Shown: positions 25,152 through 34,329, counted from the first letter of the stretch. The stretch: DNA of 64,000 bases from CG2-30-51-40 sp041753575 (GCA_041753575.1 JBGSUA010000123.1:1-64000), one strand, 5' to 3'. Notes: generated from the sequence alone by a model not told the origin. Numbers and translations are program-made.

Positions 25152-26459
25152 ATGAATGAGCGTGAAAACGGTAATTGTGCCTTGCCTTTGAACGCCCGCC
25201 AGATCCGTGGAATCTTCGCGGACCATGTGCCTGGGCAACTGGTGATTCAGTTGACGGATCGCTGCAACGGACTTTGCCCACAGTTCGGAATGAGAGCCAC
25301 TGAAACTTTTAGGCGTTCTACTCTGCCGGTTGATGAGGCAAGGAGGATCATAGATGCAGCATCCGAAAGGGGCTTTACCGTGCTCTCTTTTACGGGGGGC
25401 GAACCGCTGCTTCTTCTTGATGATCTTTGCTCCCTTATAAAATATGCCGGCAGGGCCGGAATGAGGTATATAAGAACAGGCACAAACGGATTTTTCTTCT
25501 CGAATCCTGAGCGGTCTGACTTCGACACTCGTATTGCAAGGATTGCCGACGCCCTTTGTGAAGCTCCTCTAAGAAATCTCTGGATAAGCATAGATTCGGC
25601 TGATGTGGCTGTTCATGAATCAATGCGGGGACTGCCTGGTGTCATCAAGGGCATCCAAAAGGCCCTTCCTGTCTTCCATGAGAGAGGGCTTTATCCTACC
25701 GCCAATCTGGGCATAAACAGGAACATTGCGGGGCTCTGGCAGAGAGAGCTTTCCCTCCATCCGTCCCTGAATTTCCGGAGAGCTTCACGTGGTTTCTACG
25801 AGTATTTCAGCAATGCTTTCAGCATGTTTTTAGATTTTGTCATGGATCTCGGCTTCACTCTAGTAAACACTTGCTATCCCATGTCAGTGTCCTCCAGCGG
25901 AAGGGAAGAGCTTGGAGCTGTGTATAGGGCGGAGTCCGCCGACCATGTTGTGAGCTTCACAGAGCAGGAAAAGACTCTTCTTTTTGATGCCCTTCTTTCA
26001 ACAATCCCGACCTATCGAAACCGATTGCGGATTTTTACCCCGCTAAGCGCCTTACACGCCCTTGCAAGAAATTACGGAGGGGAGCCGACAGTCAAGTACC
26101 CATGCAGGGGCGGAATTGATTTCTTCTTTGTGGATGCAAAAGGCGACCTTTATCCATGCGGATACAGGGGAAAGGAAAACCTTGGAAAGCTTTGGAACCT
26201 AAACAGATCCATTCATGCTTCAAACGGAAAAGGCCTCTGCACTCTCTGTGACTGGGAATGCTTCAGGGATCCTTCCTACCTTCTCGGCCCTTTTCTTTCA
26301 GCTTCAAGGCATCCCTTGAGGTTCGCAAGCTCCATTCGCGATGACAAGGCATTTTACAGCCTATGGCTTGATGATCTAACGTATTACAAGAAATGCGATT
26401 TCTTTGACGGCAGAAAGCCGCCTAGACTACCCGGGACTTCCTTTACTTCTGCAGATTGA
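25152..26459 (+). CDS. Radical-SAM-like protein with altered cluster motif
   Basis: This 435-residue protein aligns with SPASM-type radical SAM enzymes: the N-terminal cluster region at residues 38-45, the TGGEPLL SAM-binding motif near 85, and a C-terminal cysteine-rich region (YPCRGG, LYPCGYRGK, CTLCDWECFRD) for an auxiliary cluster. The radical SAM motif should be CxxxCxxC, but residue 45 is Phe (DRCNGLCPQF; codon TTC at 25284-25286), one base from Cys TGC. Without the third cysteine the catalytic [4Fe-4S] cluster should not form normally. It may be an inactive paralogue, a recent point mutation or a sequence error. The substrate is unknown. Confidence 0.8.
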   Translation: MNERENGNCALPLNARQIRGIFADHVPGQLVIQLTDRCNGLCPQFGMRATETFRRSTLPVDEARRIIDAASERGFTVLSFTGGEPLLLLDDLCSLIKYAGRAGMRYIRTGTNGFFFSNPERSDFDTRIARIADALCEAPLRNLWISIDSADVAVHESMRGLPGVIKGIQKALPVFHERGLYPTANLGINRNIAGLWQRELSLHPSLNFRRASRGFYEYFSNAFSMFLDFVMDLGFTLVNTCYPMSVSSSGREELGAVYRAESADHVVSFTEQEKTLLFDALLSTIPTYRNRLRIFTPLSALHALARNYGGEPTVKYPCRGGIDFFFVDAKGDLYPCGYRGKENLGKLWNLNRSIHASNGKGLCTLCDWECFRDPSYLLGPFLSASRHPLRFASSIRDDKAFYSLWLDDLTYYKKCDFFDGRKPPRLPGTSFTSAD

Positions 26460-26716
26460 ACCGCAGCTGGGCCTGAGATTTCTGCAGCTCTGCCGTTTTC
26501 ATTGTAACAGTTCACAAATAATTGTTTGTCATCCCTCGGGAAAATATCCACTGGCCCGGCCAGCGCCCGCCTTGAAAAGATCTTTAGGATCGAAGTATGT
26601 GCATTTTAAACTTTTTCTTATTGTCTTGCGTCTCCTGTGCAGGAGTGACAGATAACCGCCGGAGACTTCGGGCAAAGATTTTTGATGATGAGCAGGCGAG
26701 GTAATGATATCCGGGC

Positions 26717-27715
26717 ATGGACGCTGGGAATAAGAACGAGAGAGCAACTGGAGAGTTACAGAATACCTGCGGGGGCCTTGCCAAGGAAGGAGCTGGTTCC
26801 GAAGCTCCAGCCTTTTCAGAGATGCTGCGAGAGGCAAGAGAAGGAGACAGGAAAGCATTTGAGGGAGTCGCCGCTGCTCTCTATGGTGACGTTTTCAGGG
26901 CGATATATTACCGCACCCGCTCCAGGATGGACGCAGAGGATCTCACCCAGGAGGTATTCCTCAAGGCCTTTGAAAAGATCAAGTCTCTGAAAGATGATGG
27001 TCATATCAGATTCTGGCTCTTTGCCATAGCCCTCAACCGGGTTCGCGATTATCGAAGAAAGTCCTTTTTCAAGATATGGATCGGTAAGAAGCCTTCTGAA
27101 GCTCAAGAGGAAACCGAATATGCGCTTCAAGCAAGCAGCGATGCGGCAATCGCACCCATGCTCCGGAAGTCTTTCTGGAAAGAGCTTGAGGGATTCCTCG
27201 GAGGACTTTCAGAACTTCAAAGAGAGGCCTTTATGCTGAGATATATGGACGGGCTTTCCCTTTCCGAAATGGCCGGGGTCATGGGTAAGGATGAGAGCAC
27301 TATAAAGAATCATCTTTATGTGCCTTCCCCGCAGAGGAGCTGCTTGATTCGCTCGCTCATAAAAAGAATGGATTCTATGTCCAGGTGCTCCAGGATGGTC
27401 TCGTCAAAGAGGAGCTTTGCCTGTGCCCCGAAACCCTCTCCTCCTTCTTCGTCCCAGAACATCAGCATGACCGGTATGCGAGGCAGGGGCCGGAAGACGA
27501 TAGCGGCATCCGCACCTGAATCGTCTTTTTCCAATGGACTCCCGCCCATTGCAAGGGCTGCCTTTACAAGGTCCCCACCGTGCCCCCTGAAGCGTTCGGC
27601 AATAGGCTTTTCAACGTTTCCCTCCATGGTTTTTATCTTGGAGACGGTATTGGGAAGTTCCACCAGCCCTTTCCACTTGCCGGTCGGCTCTCTCATCCCT
27701 CCCTGGGCCATGTGA
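26717..27715 (+). CDS. ECF-type RNA polymerase sigma factor, 3' end displaced
   Basis: Residues 40-200 form a standard extracytoplasmic-function sigma factor: region 2 with DAEDLTQEVFLKAFEKI and region 4 with LSEMAGVMGKDESTIKNHLY. At about 27319 the family similarity stops just after the recognition helix. The frame then runs another roughly 130 codons antisense to the DUF3786 gene at 27316-28143, which is unlikely to be meaningful protein. The normal last 10-15 residues are missing. Either a deletion fused the two convergent genes or the protein carries a junk tail. No anti-sigma gene is nearby. The start is uncertain because no ribosome site precedes the ATG. Confidence 0.7.
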   Translation: MDAGNKNERATGELQNTCGGLAKEGAGSEAPAFSEMLREAREGDRKAFEGVAAALYGDVFRAIYYRTRSRMDAEDLTQEVFLKAFEKIKSLKDDGHIRFWLFAIALNRVRDYRRKSFFKIWIGKKPSEAQEETEYALQASSDAAIAPMLRKSFWKELEGFLGGLSELQREAFMLRYMDGLSLSEMAGVMGKDESTIKNHLYVPSPQRSCLIRSLIKRMDSMSRCSRMVSSKRSFACAPKPSPPSSSQNISMTGMRGRGRKTIAASAPESSFSNGLPPIARAAFTRSPPCPLKRSAIGFSTFPSMVFILETVLGSSTSPFHLPVGSLIPPWAM

Positions 27716-28143
27716 TTGTAAATGAAGACCTGTTCCCAGCGATTGAGAGAACCTCCGCCTTTCTTGATTATCCTTCCCGGGAGTATCAAAAGGGTGTCCA
27801 AAAAGTAAGGGATTTCCAGCGCGTCTTCTCCATACTCTTCCACAAGCCGGCCCCCGATTCTCATCGGCAGATCATCTATCTTCATGGAAGCGGCCCTTGT
27901 CATGGCCCACTTAAGAGCGTCTTTGGCCGGATCACGCCTGGTCCATCTGCCTGCCTCCTGCTGGTTTTTCAGATCCTCCTTGATGGATTTAAGTTTTTCA
28001 GGTGCCACATGGGGGCATTTTTCAAGGGGAAGTCCTTCCGAAACCACCATACTCGCAAAGGCCATGCAGGTTGGAAACCCGCACTCGCGGCAGTTGGTTC
28101 TGGGAAGGACTTTGCTGTAGAGATCCAATACAGACCAGGGCAT
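27316..28143 (-). CDS. DUF3786 protein with N-terminal Fe-S motif
   Basis: This 275-residue protein starts with a four-cysteine motif NCRECGFPTCMAFA plus a later Cys in LEKCPHVAP, the [4Fe-4S] pattern seen in corrinoid Fe-S proteins of the CO-dehydrogenase pathway. A DUF3786 domain follows (about residues 85-275), including MFWDEEGGEGFGAQAKLLFD. Proteins of this type are common in sulfate reducers and acetogens; their role is unknown but suggests electron or corrinoid chemistry. Its TAA lies in sequence that also encodes the end of the ECF region 4, so the two genes meet tail to tail with overlap. Confidence 0.85.
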   Translation of the reverse strand: MPWSVLDLYSKVLPRTNCRECGFPTCMAFASMVVSEGLPLEKCPHVAPEKLKSIKEDLKNQQEAGRWTRRDPAKDALKWAMTRAASMKIDDLPMRIGGRLVEEYGEDALEIPYFLDTLLILPGRIIKKGGGSLNRWEQVFIYNHMAQGGMREPTGKWKGLVELPNTVSKIKTMEGNVEKPIAERFRGHGGDLVKAALAMGGSPLEKDDSGADAAIVFRPLPRIPVMLMFWDEEGGEGFGAQAKLLFDETILEHLDIESILFMSERIKQLLCGEGT

Positions 28144-28153
28144 GGATCGCGCC

Positions 28154-28330
28154 TCAAGGCATTATGCCGGTGGATTTGCTTCTGTCCAGCGCGGAGCTGG
28201 TCTTGGAGCGCAGGATTGGCTTGATGACCTCCTTTATGAATCTCAGGGCGTCGTCCTTATCCGAGTCCATCAGAATCGCTTCAAGCCTCATGAGGTCTGC
28301 GTCGCTCAATTCTATTATTGTTTTGTTCAT
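28154..28330 (-). CDS. Small conserved-looking protein, unknown function
   Basis: This 58-residue charged protein reads MNKTIIELSDADLMRLEAIL at its start and is predicted mostly helical. It ends 10 bases before the DUF3786 gene and points the same way, so the two are probably co-transcribed. The frame is open further upstream, but the ATG at 28330 gives a compact, soluble protein. I do not recognise the family. Confidence 0.55.
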   Translation of the reverse strand: MNKTIIELSDADLMRLEAILMDSDKDDALRFIKEVIKPILRSKTSSALDRSKSTGIMP

Positions 28331-28549
28331 AGCCTTTTTACCCTTTCTTTCTGTATTATGGGTAACTCTAGCTGCCTGAGATGTCAACCTACAATGAAGA
28401 CTGTTGAGATAGCAGAAAGCCGGAATTGGGGCGGCAAATGAAAAGGCTTTGGATGAAAGTGCGTCCAACCTATTGGCCATTTTCATCTTTCCTTGTGCTC
28501 AGTCCGGGCATGAGGGTTTACATGAAAATTGGTAGTCCTAGCGGCGTAG

Positions 28550-28625
28550 GTCGCTATCCGGTCCTTGTTCCGGCCTTCGCCGGAATGACGACCTGGATGC
28601 CGGATCGAGTCCGGAACGACATGCG
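28550..28625. repeat. Intergenic hairpin repeat
   Basis: Two adjacent hairpins are visible: TCCGGC-cttc-GCCGGA (28569-28584) and CCGGA-tcgag-TCCGG (28600-28614), separated by a short linker. Such gccttcgccggaatgac elements occur dispersed in many proteobacterial genomes. It lies upstream of the MFS gene and may mark the end of a transcript. Confidence 0.55.
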
Positions 28626-28685
28626 GCATTTTCATGCTTCGTTGTGCCCCAACAGGGCATGGCGGTTAGACAGAGGCAGCATTTG

Positions 28686-29927
28686 ATGTCAGGAAATCAT
28701 AAAATCACACAAAGAGCTTTAGAAATATCGGGCTTTCTGGGTCTTCAGCGAAACACATTGGGGCTGCTTGCGATTGTTGTCCTGGTGGGCATGGGGGAGC
28801 GAATGGCGGAGCGCTTCCTGCCTATTTACATACTGGCTTTGGGGGGCGGGACCATGGCCGTAGGCATATTGCAGGCAATGGACAATCTGCTTTCGGCTCT
28901 TTACTCTTTTCCGGGCGGTTATCTCTCGGATCGGGTGGGCGCAAGACGCTCGCTTCTCATCTTCAACTTGGTTGCCATGGCAGGCTTTGCCCTGGTAATC
29001 GTGATCCCCTCCTGGCAGGCTGTTTTGGCAGGCGCGGTGCTTTTCATATCGTGGTCGGCCATTTCATCTCCGGCTACTATCAGTCTTACCTACAAGGTGC
29101 TTCCCAAGAATAAGCGCACGATGGGAGTGAGCATGCATTCCCTGGTGCGTCGCATTCCGATGGCCCTCGGTCCACTGGTGGGAGGAGTTTTTATCGGGCT
29201 TTGGGGAGAACGAAACGGAGTCCGGCTGGCCTTTGCGGCGGCATTCCTGATGGCGCTATTGGCCCTTTTGCTTCAGCAGAGAATGATCGAAGACGACAGA
29301 CCTGCGCCATCTGGGGATGGCCCGGGATTGAGACCGGAGAAAAACCCCATCAAGCTCTTCCGCATGATGGGCCCAGAGATGAAGGGGCTCTTGGTTTCGG
29401 ACATATTGATTCGATTCTGCGAACAGATCCCCTATGCCTTTGTGGTAATCTGGTGCATGAAAACCATTTTGGAGCCTGTGAGCGCTCTTCAATTCGGTCT
29501 TCTCACCACTTTAGAGATGGCTACCGCAGTCCTTGTTTATATACCTGTCGCATATATGGCCGACCGCAGCACAAAGAAACCCTTTGTGGTAATTACCTTC
29601 GGATTTTTCACTCTCTTTCCTCTTGTGCTCTTGTGCAGCCGCTCTCTTGAATGGCTCATTGTAGCCTTCGTAATACGGGGGCTAAAGGAATTCGGGGAAC
29701 CCACCCGCAAGGCCCTGATCATGGATCTATCCCCTGAGCAGTGCAAGGCGGCGATGTTCGGCCTATACTATCTGATAAGGGATGTCTTCGTGTCCATGGC
29801 GGCCCTGGGAGGGGTCTTCCTGTGGCAGATAAGCCCTGAGACAAACCTTATGACGGCATTTTTCTTTGGCATTGTCGGAACCGCAGCATTTGCGATCTTC
29901 GGGCGCGATATCATAAAGAGTCCTTGA
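28686..29927 (+). CDS. Major facilitator superfamily transporter
   Basis: This 413-residue protein has about 12 hydrophobic segments and the MFS loop 2-3 motif GYLSDRVGARRSLL (near residue 80), repeated in weaker form in the second half (YMADRSTKKPFVV). I chose the ATG at 28686; a GTG at 28644 in the same frame would add 14 residues from repeat-flanking sequence. No pathway neighbour shows its substrate. The segment RALIMDLSPEQCKAAMFG type stretch after helix 10 is common in multidrug-like MFS carriers. Confidence 0.85.
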   Translation: MSGNHKITQRALEISGFLGLQRNTLGLLAIVVLVGMGERMAERFLPIYILALGGGTMAVGILQAMDNLLSALYSFPGGYLSDRVGARRSLLIFNLVAMAGFALVIVIPSWQAVLAGAVLFISWSAISSPATISLTYKVLPKNKRTMGVSMHSLVRRIPMALGPLVGGVFIGLWGERNGVRLAFAAAFLMALLALLLQQRMIEDDRPAPSGDGPGLRPEKNPIKLFRMMGPEMKGLLVSDILIRFCEQIPYAFVVIWCMKTILEPVSALQFGLLTTLEMATAVLVYIPVAYMADRSTKKPFVVITFGFFTLFPLVLLCSRSLEWLIVAFVIRGLKEFGEPTRKALIMDLSPEQCKAAMFGLYYLIRDVFVSMAALGGVFLWQISPETNLMTAFFFGIVGTAAFAIFGRDIIKSP

Positions 29928-30056
29928 GGTTATTCCGGCTTTGCAATGCGTTATGAAGATGATCGCAGGCCGTCAAGTATGTTTTGACCCTTTGCTTTCA
30001 ACGGATTATAGTGCCGCCGATCGCAGAAACTTCAGGAGAAAATAGCGTTACGAGAT

Positions 30057-30833
30057 ATGCCAGATAAAAACACACATCCCAGGGTAGGACTATTCGTCAC
30101 CTGTCTCGTGAACACCATGCGCCCGTCTGTAGGATTTGCGGCAGTGGAGCTGCTTGAGCTTGCCGGATGCAAGGTCGAGATTCCTCCCGAGCAGACCTGC
30201 TGCGGTCTTCCCGGCTACAACGCAGGCGACTTAAAGGACTGCAGAAGAATCGCAAGGCAGGTGATCCGTCTGTTCGAGCCCTATGATTATGTGGTGGTGC
30301 CCTCGGGCTCCTGCGCGGCCATGATAGCGCACAACTACCACGAACACGTTTTCGAGAATGAAGGAGTGTGGAGAAGGCGGGCCGAGGCCCTTGGAAAAAG
30401 GACCTTTGAACTTACCGGCTTTCTTGTTGACGTCCTTGGGTTTACTTTAACAGGCCTCCCCCTTGATCCGGGAGAGCTTAAGGCAACCTATCACGACAGT
30501 TGCTCTTGCCTTCGCAGGATGAAGGTGAAGTCCCAGCCCAGAAAACTCCTCAGGGACCTTTGCAGGATAGAGGTCAAAGAGATGGAACAGACGGAGGAAT
30601 GCTGCGGTTTCGGCGGGAGCTTCAGCCTCAAGATGCCGGAGATTGCGGCCCGCCTGGGTGATGAAAAGATCAAGAGGGCGGTTTCGACAGGCGCCGATAT
30701 GCTTATCGGAGGAGATTTGGGCTGCCTCCTGCATCTGGAGTCAAGGATAAAGGCCCAGGGAAACTCCATGAAGGTGATGCACGTGGCCGAGGTCCTTACA
30801 GGTCGAGCAAAAGTGCCGTCCGCAGGAAGGTGA
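30057..30833 (+). CDS. lutA: LutA-like CCG-domain iron-sulfur protein
   Basis: This 258-residue cytoplasmic protein has two cysteine-rich CCG domains: EQTCCGLPGYNAGD (about residue 43) and ECCGFGGSFSLKMPEIA (about 181), each preceded by a matching upstream cysteine (HDSCSCLRRM before the second). LutA works with LutB and LutC in a flavin-independent L-lactate oxidase complex. The gene is followed by lutB (4-base overlap) and lutC, the standard order. In sulfate reducers such sets may use lactate or related 2-hydroxy acids. No lactate permease is adjacent. Confidence 0.9.
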   Translation: MPDKNTHPRVGLFVTCLVNTMRPSVGFAAVELLELAGCKVEIPPEQTCCGLPGYNAGDLKDCRRIARQVIRLFEPYDYVVVPSGSCAAMIAHNYHEHVFENEGVWRRRAEALGKRTFELTGFLVDVLGFTLTGLPLDPGELKATYHDSCSCLRRMKVKSQPRKLLRDLCRIEVKEMEQTEECCGFGGSFSLKMPEIAARLGDEKIKRAVSTGADMLIGGDLGCLLHLESRIKAQGNSMKVMHVAEVLTGRAKVPSAGR

Positions 30834-32254
30834 GCAAAGGGATGGAAAAGAACGAAAAGGATTTCCTGCAAGGGGCCTCTGCTGCCATGGCCGATAAACA
30901 GCTCCAGGCCAACCTCGGCAGACTCATGATGATCTTAAGAACCATGCATGCCTCAGGGGTGGGCTCTGCGGCCAACTTCGAGGAACTCAGGCGCTGCGCC
31001 TCGGAAGTGAAAAGACACACCCTCGAACACCTGGATTTCTATCTTGAAACCTTTGAAAAAAAGGTAATCGAGAAGGGCGGAAAGGTTTACTATGCCGAGA
31101 ATTGCGAGGACTTGAACTCCATCGTGGTTGAGATTTGCAGACGAAGGGGCGCCAGGACCGCGGTAAAAGGCAAATCCATGGTCTCTGAGGAGACGGGCCT
31201 CAACCGGGCGCTGGAAAAGGCGGGCATCGAGGTCACTGAAACGGACATGGGCGAATACATCGTTCAATTGGCCCATGAAAGGCCCAGTCACCTTGTAGGT
31301 CCTGCCATACACAAGAACAAGGAACAGATCGCAGATCTTTTCCTCAAGAATCATGACCTCGGCCCCAGGTCCCTTGATAATATCCCCTCGATCGTGGCCG
31401 AGGGCAGGAAGGTATTGAGAGAAAAGTTCCTTAGGGCCGATGTGGGCATAACGGGCGCAAACGCGCTGATAGCGGAGACAGGATCGGTCCTTCTGGTGAC
31501 GAACGAGGGCAACGGCGATCTCTGCAGTACTCTTCCCAATGTCCATATCGTCGTTGCAGGCATCGAAAAGGTCGTCCCGCGACTGGAGGATGCAGGCGCG
31601 ATACTTCGCGTGCTTGCAAGAAGCATCACCGGGCAGGCCATGAGCTGTTACACCTCCATATTCACAGGCCCCAGGGAGGATCCTGAAGACGCCGGTCCTG
31701 AGGAGTTCCATGTGGTGCTCCTGGACAACCACCGTAGCGAGATCCTTGCGGGTGAATTCCGCGACATCCTGCGCTGTATCCGCTGTTCCTCATGCATGAA
31801 CCACTGTCCCGTCTTCGGTGTGACCGGAGGCCATGCTTACGGCTCGGTCTATGTCGGCCCCATGGGATCCGTGCTCACTCCCCTTATGGAAGGCATGAGG
31901 GAGGCAGGGGATCTTCCCGACGCCTGCTGCGGGGATGACCGCTGCGCCGAGGTCTGCCCCATGATGATCCCGCTTCCGGATCTCTTGAGAAGACTGAGGA
32001 CAAGGAAGTGGGATATGGGGATCGGCTCAAGACCGCTAAAATGGGGCCTTTCGGCATATATGAAGACGGCCTGCAGACCCAGGCTTTTTCATGCGGCCAG
32101 CGGAGCCGCGGCAGTGCTCGCCTCCATGCTCCAAGGCGGAAAGAGATGGCCCGTCTCCTCTCTGAAAAGGATGCACGGAAGAAGACCTCATCTCCCATCG
32201 CCGCAGGGAAAGCCCTTTTTCTCCCCGCTGGGGAGAAAGAGGAGGGAACTCTAA
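30830..32254 (+). CDS. lutB: LutB-like iron-sulfur protein
   Basis: This 474-residue protein has an N-terminal DUF162/LUD domain (about residues 60-290, including NEGNGDLCSTLPNVHIVVAG) and two [4Fe-4S] motifs: CIRCSSCMNHCPVFG (about 311-325) and a second set ending in CAEVCPMMIPLPDLLRRL. It would accept electrons from lactate in the LutABC complex. It starts with GTG at 30830 overlapping lutA; an ATG at 30842 is an alternative. Its TAA overlaps the lutC ATG (TAATG). Confidence 0.9.
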   Translation: MSKGMEKNEKDFLQGASAAMADKQLQANLGRLMMILRTMHASGVGSAANFEELRRCASEVKRHTLEHLDFYLETFEKKVIEKGGKVYYAENCEDLNSIVVEICRRRGARTAVKGKSMVSEETGLNRALEKAGIEVTETDMGEYIVQLAHERPSHLVGPAIHKNKEQIADLFLKNHDLGPRSLDNIPSIVAEGRKVLREKFLRADVGITGANALIAETGSVLLVTNEGNGDLCSTLPNVHIVVAGIEKVVPRLEDAGAILRVLARSITGQAMSCYTSIFTGPREDPEDAGPEEFHVVLLDNHRSEILAGEFRDILRCIRCSSCMNHCPVFGVTGGHAYGSVYVGPMGSVLTPLMEGMREAGDLPDACCGDDRCAEVCPMMIPLPDLLRRLRTRKWDMGIGSRPLKWGLSAYMKTACRPRLFHAASGAAAVLASMLQGGKRWPVSSLKRMHGRRPHLPSPQGKPFFSPLGRKRREL

Positions 32255-32937
32255 TGGATGAGACCATAGACCTTGAGGCCTTAAGCCGCGAAAGCAGAAA
32301 TAGGATAATGGCAAGGCTCAAACAGGCCTTGGGCGTTGTGACTCCTGCTCTTGCCGAGGCGCTTCCTGCTCCCGTAAAGCCCGATCCGGCATGGGGAGGT
32401 AAGGATGATCCTCTTTCACTACTAAGGGTCTCCATGATGAGGATGAAGGCTGATCTTACCGAGCTTGAAGGCGCTGATGCGATTCCATGGCATGTATGCA
32501 AAATCCTTGAGGCTGAAGGCGCCCCTATGGAGGTAGCCATCGGAAGAGATGAGGGCCTGCGGTCCCTTCCCTGGGATGAGGCTGGATTAAGCGTTATTGA
32601 CCCATCCAGGATAGCGAGCGAATCTACCGGCGTAAGCCGGGCCCTCTGCGCGGTGGCGGAGACAGGGAGCATTGTCTTTTGCTCCGGTTCGGCGAATCCG
32701 AGTACGGTCAACTTCATGGTGAAATATCATTTCGCGGTTATCCGCCGCGAACAGATAGTTCCAAACTTCGAAGATCTATGGGGAATTATCAGGCCCCGTT
32801 ACATGGAAGGGGACAGGGTGAGGGCCGTCAATATCATCAGCGGCCCCTCGGCCACGGCCGATGTCGAGGCCACCTTGACCGTCGGAGCCCACGGTCCCTG
32901 CCGTTTCGAGCTGCTGTTAATAGACGGGCAGTTCTGA
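32254..32937 (+). CDS. lutC: LutC-like LUD-domain protein
   Basis: This 227-residue LUD-domain protein completes the LutABC set. Conserved stretches include GVSRALCAVAETGSIVF and RPRYMEGDRVRAVNIISGPS, ending with the ADVE and GPCRF segments typical of LutC. I placed the start at the ATG overlapping the lutB stop, with GAGGAGGGAA upstream; a longer frame exists but runs inside lutB. About 100 bases without a gene follow. Confidence 0.88.
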   Translation: MDETIDLEALSRESRNRIMARLKQALGVVTPALAEALPAPVKPDPAWGGKDDPLSLLRVSMMRMKADLTELEGADAIPWHVCKILEAEGAPMEVAIGRDEGLRSLPWDEAGLSVIDPSRIASESTGVSRALCAVAETGSIVFCSGSANPSTVNFMVKYHFAVIRREQIVPNFEDLWGIIRPRYMEGDRVRAVNIISGPSATADVEATLTVGAHGPCRFELLLIDGQF

Positions 32938-33040
32938 TAACTTGAAAAAAATAGCCAAAGAAGATTTGCCTAATTTCTCTTTGCCGGCTGATAAATTATG
33001 TCCTGGTGTCTGGGCATGATGGATTAAAGGAGAATCCGCG

Positions 33041-33463
33041 GTGGAAAAGGAACAGATCGTAAAGATGATCCAGAAAAGACTCGGCCTTAACGACAAGGAG
33101 TTTGAGCCCATAAAGAACACTCCGAAGTTCCAGCGCCTTTTCGATAACATCCTGGCCGGCGCGCAATACAGGCTTGTGGCCGAGGTGGTGGAGTCCGAGG
33201 GATGTCACTCCGGGCATGTGAAGGGGCAGCGTCTTTTCTTTGATTCAGCGGGAAATCTTCTTACCCGCGAGGCGCCGGAGCGTGTGTGCGCCTTCCTCAT
33301 GCCCAACCTGACCGTCCTGATCAACGCCTTTTTCGAAAATTTCATGAACGGCAGAGATCCCAACGAAGTTATGTTCAATCGCACTGGCTGCTTCGATGTG
33401 GGACACGCCTGTGGCGGGTGGGGCCATGTGACAGTTGAGATGAGGGCGGAAAAGCGCAGGTAA
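33041..33463 (+). CDS. TIGR04076-family protein
   Basis: This 140-residue protein shows the family core VAEVVESEGCHSGHVKGQRLF (near residue 47) and conserved cysteines in GCHSGH, VCAFLMP, GCFDVGHACGG. These small proteins are frequent in anaerobes and have no firm function; the cysteines suggest metal binding. It starts with GTG at 33041 after AAAGGAGA. A strong stem-loop follows the stop. Confidence 0.78.
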   Translation: MEKEQIVKMIQKRLGLNDKEFEPIKNTPKFQRLFDNILAGAQYRLVAEVVESEGCHSGHVKGQRLFFDSAGNLLTREAPERVCAFLMPNLTVLINAFFENFMNGRDPNEVMFNRTGCFDVGHACGGWGHVTVEMRAEKRR

Positions 33464-33510
33464 GGCAATCAAGGAGAAAGGGTGCCGAGGTTGGGGTTTT
33501 TCAAGAGGGA

Positions 33511-33559
33511 AGCCCCTTTTCGGAGGCGCCCCTGTCTGATTGGCTCCGCCGGGGCTTTT
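33511..33559. terminator. Stem-loop terminator between convergent genes
   Basis: AGCCCC (33511-33516) pairs with GGGGCT (33551-33556), with an inner CGGAG/CTCCG pair and TTTT after the stem. It sits between the TIGR04076 gene and the oppositely oriented dehydrogenase gene and could serve both. Confidence 0.5.
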
Positions 33560-33567
33560 GCCGGTGC

Positions 33568-34329
33568 TCATAAATAGCCGTAGGCGGTCCAGCCTCCGTC
33601 CACGGTCATGACCGTACCTGTCACGAAAAGGGATTCGTCTCCGGCCAGGTAAACCGCGGCTCCCAGAAGATCCTCCACCTCTCCAATCCTCCCGATGGGG
33701 GTGCGCTTCTCTAACGCTCCTACCGGAAGCATCCCTTTGTCTATAACCCCCTGCACAAGCTCCGTCCTGATATACCCCGGCGCGATTGCGTTGACGCGGA
33801 TTCCTTTGCCGGCCCACTCGCTTGCCAACACCTTGGTGAGCATGTTTACTGCCGCCTTGCTGGCGCAATAGGCAGCTCTCATAGGGGCGGCTACGATCCC
33901 ATATATGGAACTAATGTTGATGATACATCCTCCGCCCTGCCGCATCATCTGAATGCCTGCGGATCTGCAGCCGAAAAAGACGCCCGAAAGATCCGTCTCC
34001 AGTGCCAGGGTCCAGTCCTCCGGCGAAAGCTCCTCCGACGGCTGCGCCATTGCTATCCCTGCGTTGTTCACCATTATGTCAACCCTTCCGAAATAGGCTG
34101 CGGCGGTCTCCACCGCCTTCAGCACGCTGTCGTAATTCCTCACGTCAACATAGGTGTAATGAGCCTTTCCTCCTCCTGCCCGGATTTCCGCCGCTATGCC
34201 GGCGAGGACCTTCTCTGAGCGGCTGGCAAAAACTACGGAGGCCCCTTCGCTAGCGAACCTCTGCGCTATGGCCTTTCCGATCCCCCTGCTTGCCCCTGTC
34301 ACAAGGGCAACCTTTCCCTCAAGTCTCAT
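33568..34329 (-). CDS. Short-chain dehydrogenase/reductase (FabG-like)
   Basis: This 253-residue classical SDR has the NAD(P) motif TGASRGIG (residues 12-19), NNAG (about 89-92) and the catalytic Ser in INISSIYG with Tyr and Lys in YCASK. It would oxidise or reduce a hydroxyl/keto group. The ATG at 34329 follows AGGAGGAAGG, so the 20-residue upstream extension of the frame is not used. It stands alone; the substrate is unknown. Confidence 0.9.
   Translation of the reverse strand: MRLEGKVALVTGASRGIGKAIAQRFASEGASVVFASRSEKVLAGIAAEIRAGGGKAHYTYVDVRNYDSVLKAVETAAAYFGRVDIMVNNAGIAMAQPSEELSPEDWTLALETDLSGVFFGCRSAGIQMMRQGGGCIINISSIYGIVAAPMRAAYCASKAAVNMLTKVLASEWAGKGIRVNAIAPGYIRTELVQGVIDKGMLPVGALEKRTPIGRIGEVEDLLGAAVYLAGDESLFVTGTVMTVDGGWTAYGYL

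Noticed and set aside
27340..27715. C-terminal part of the ECF sigma frame as a real domain
   Set aside because: It is antisense to the DUF3786 gene, low in complexity and rich in Ser/Pro/Arg, so it is more likely a read-through of an open frame than a domain.
33245..33868. 207-codon minus-strand frame spanning TIGR04076 and the SDR gene
   Set aside because: Out of frame with the well-supported SDR gene and antisense to the TIGR04076 gene; composition is typical of a shadow frame.
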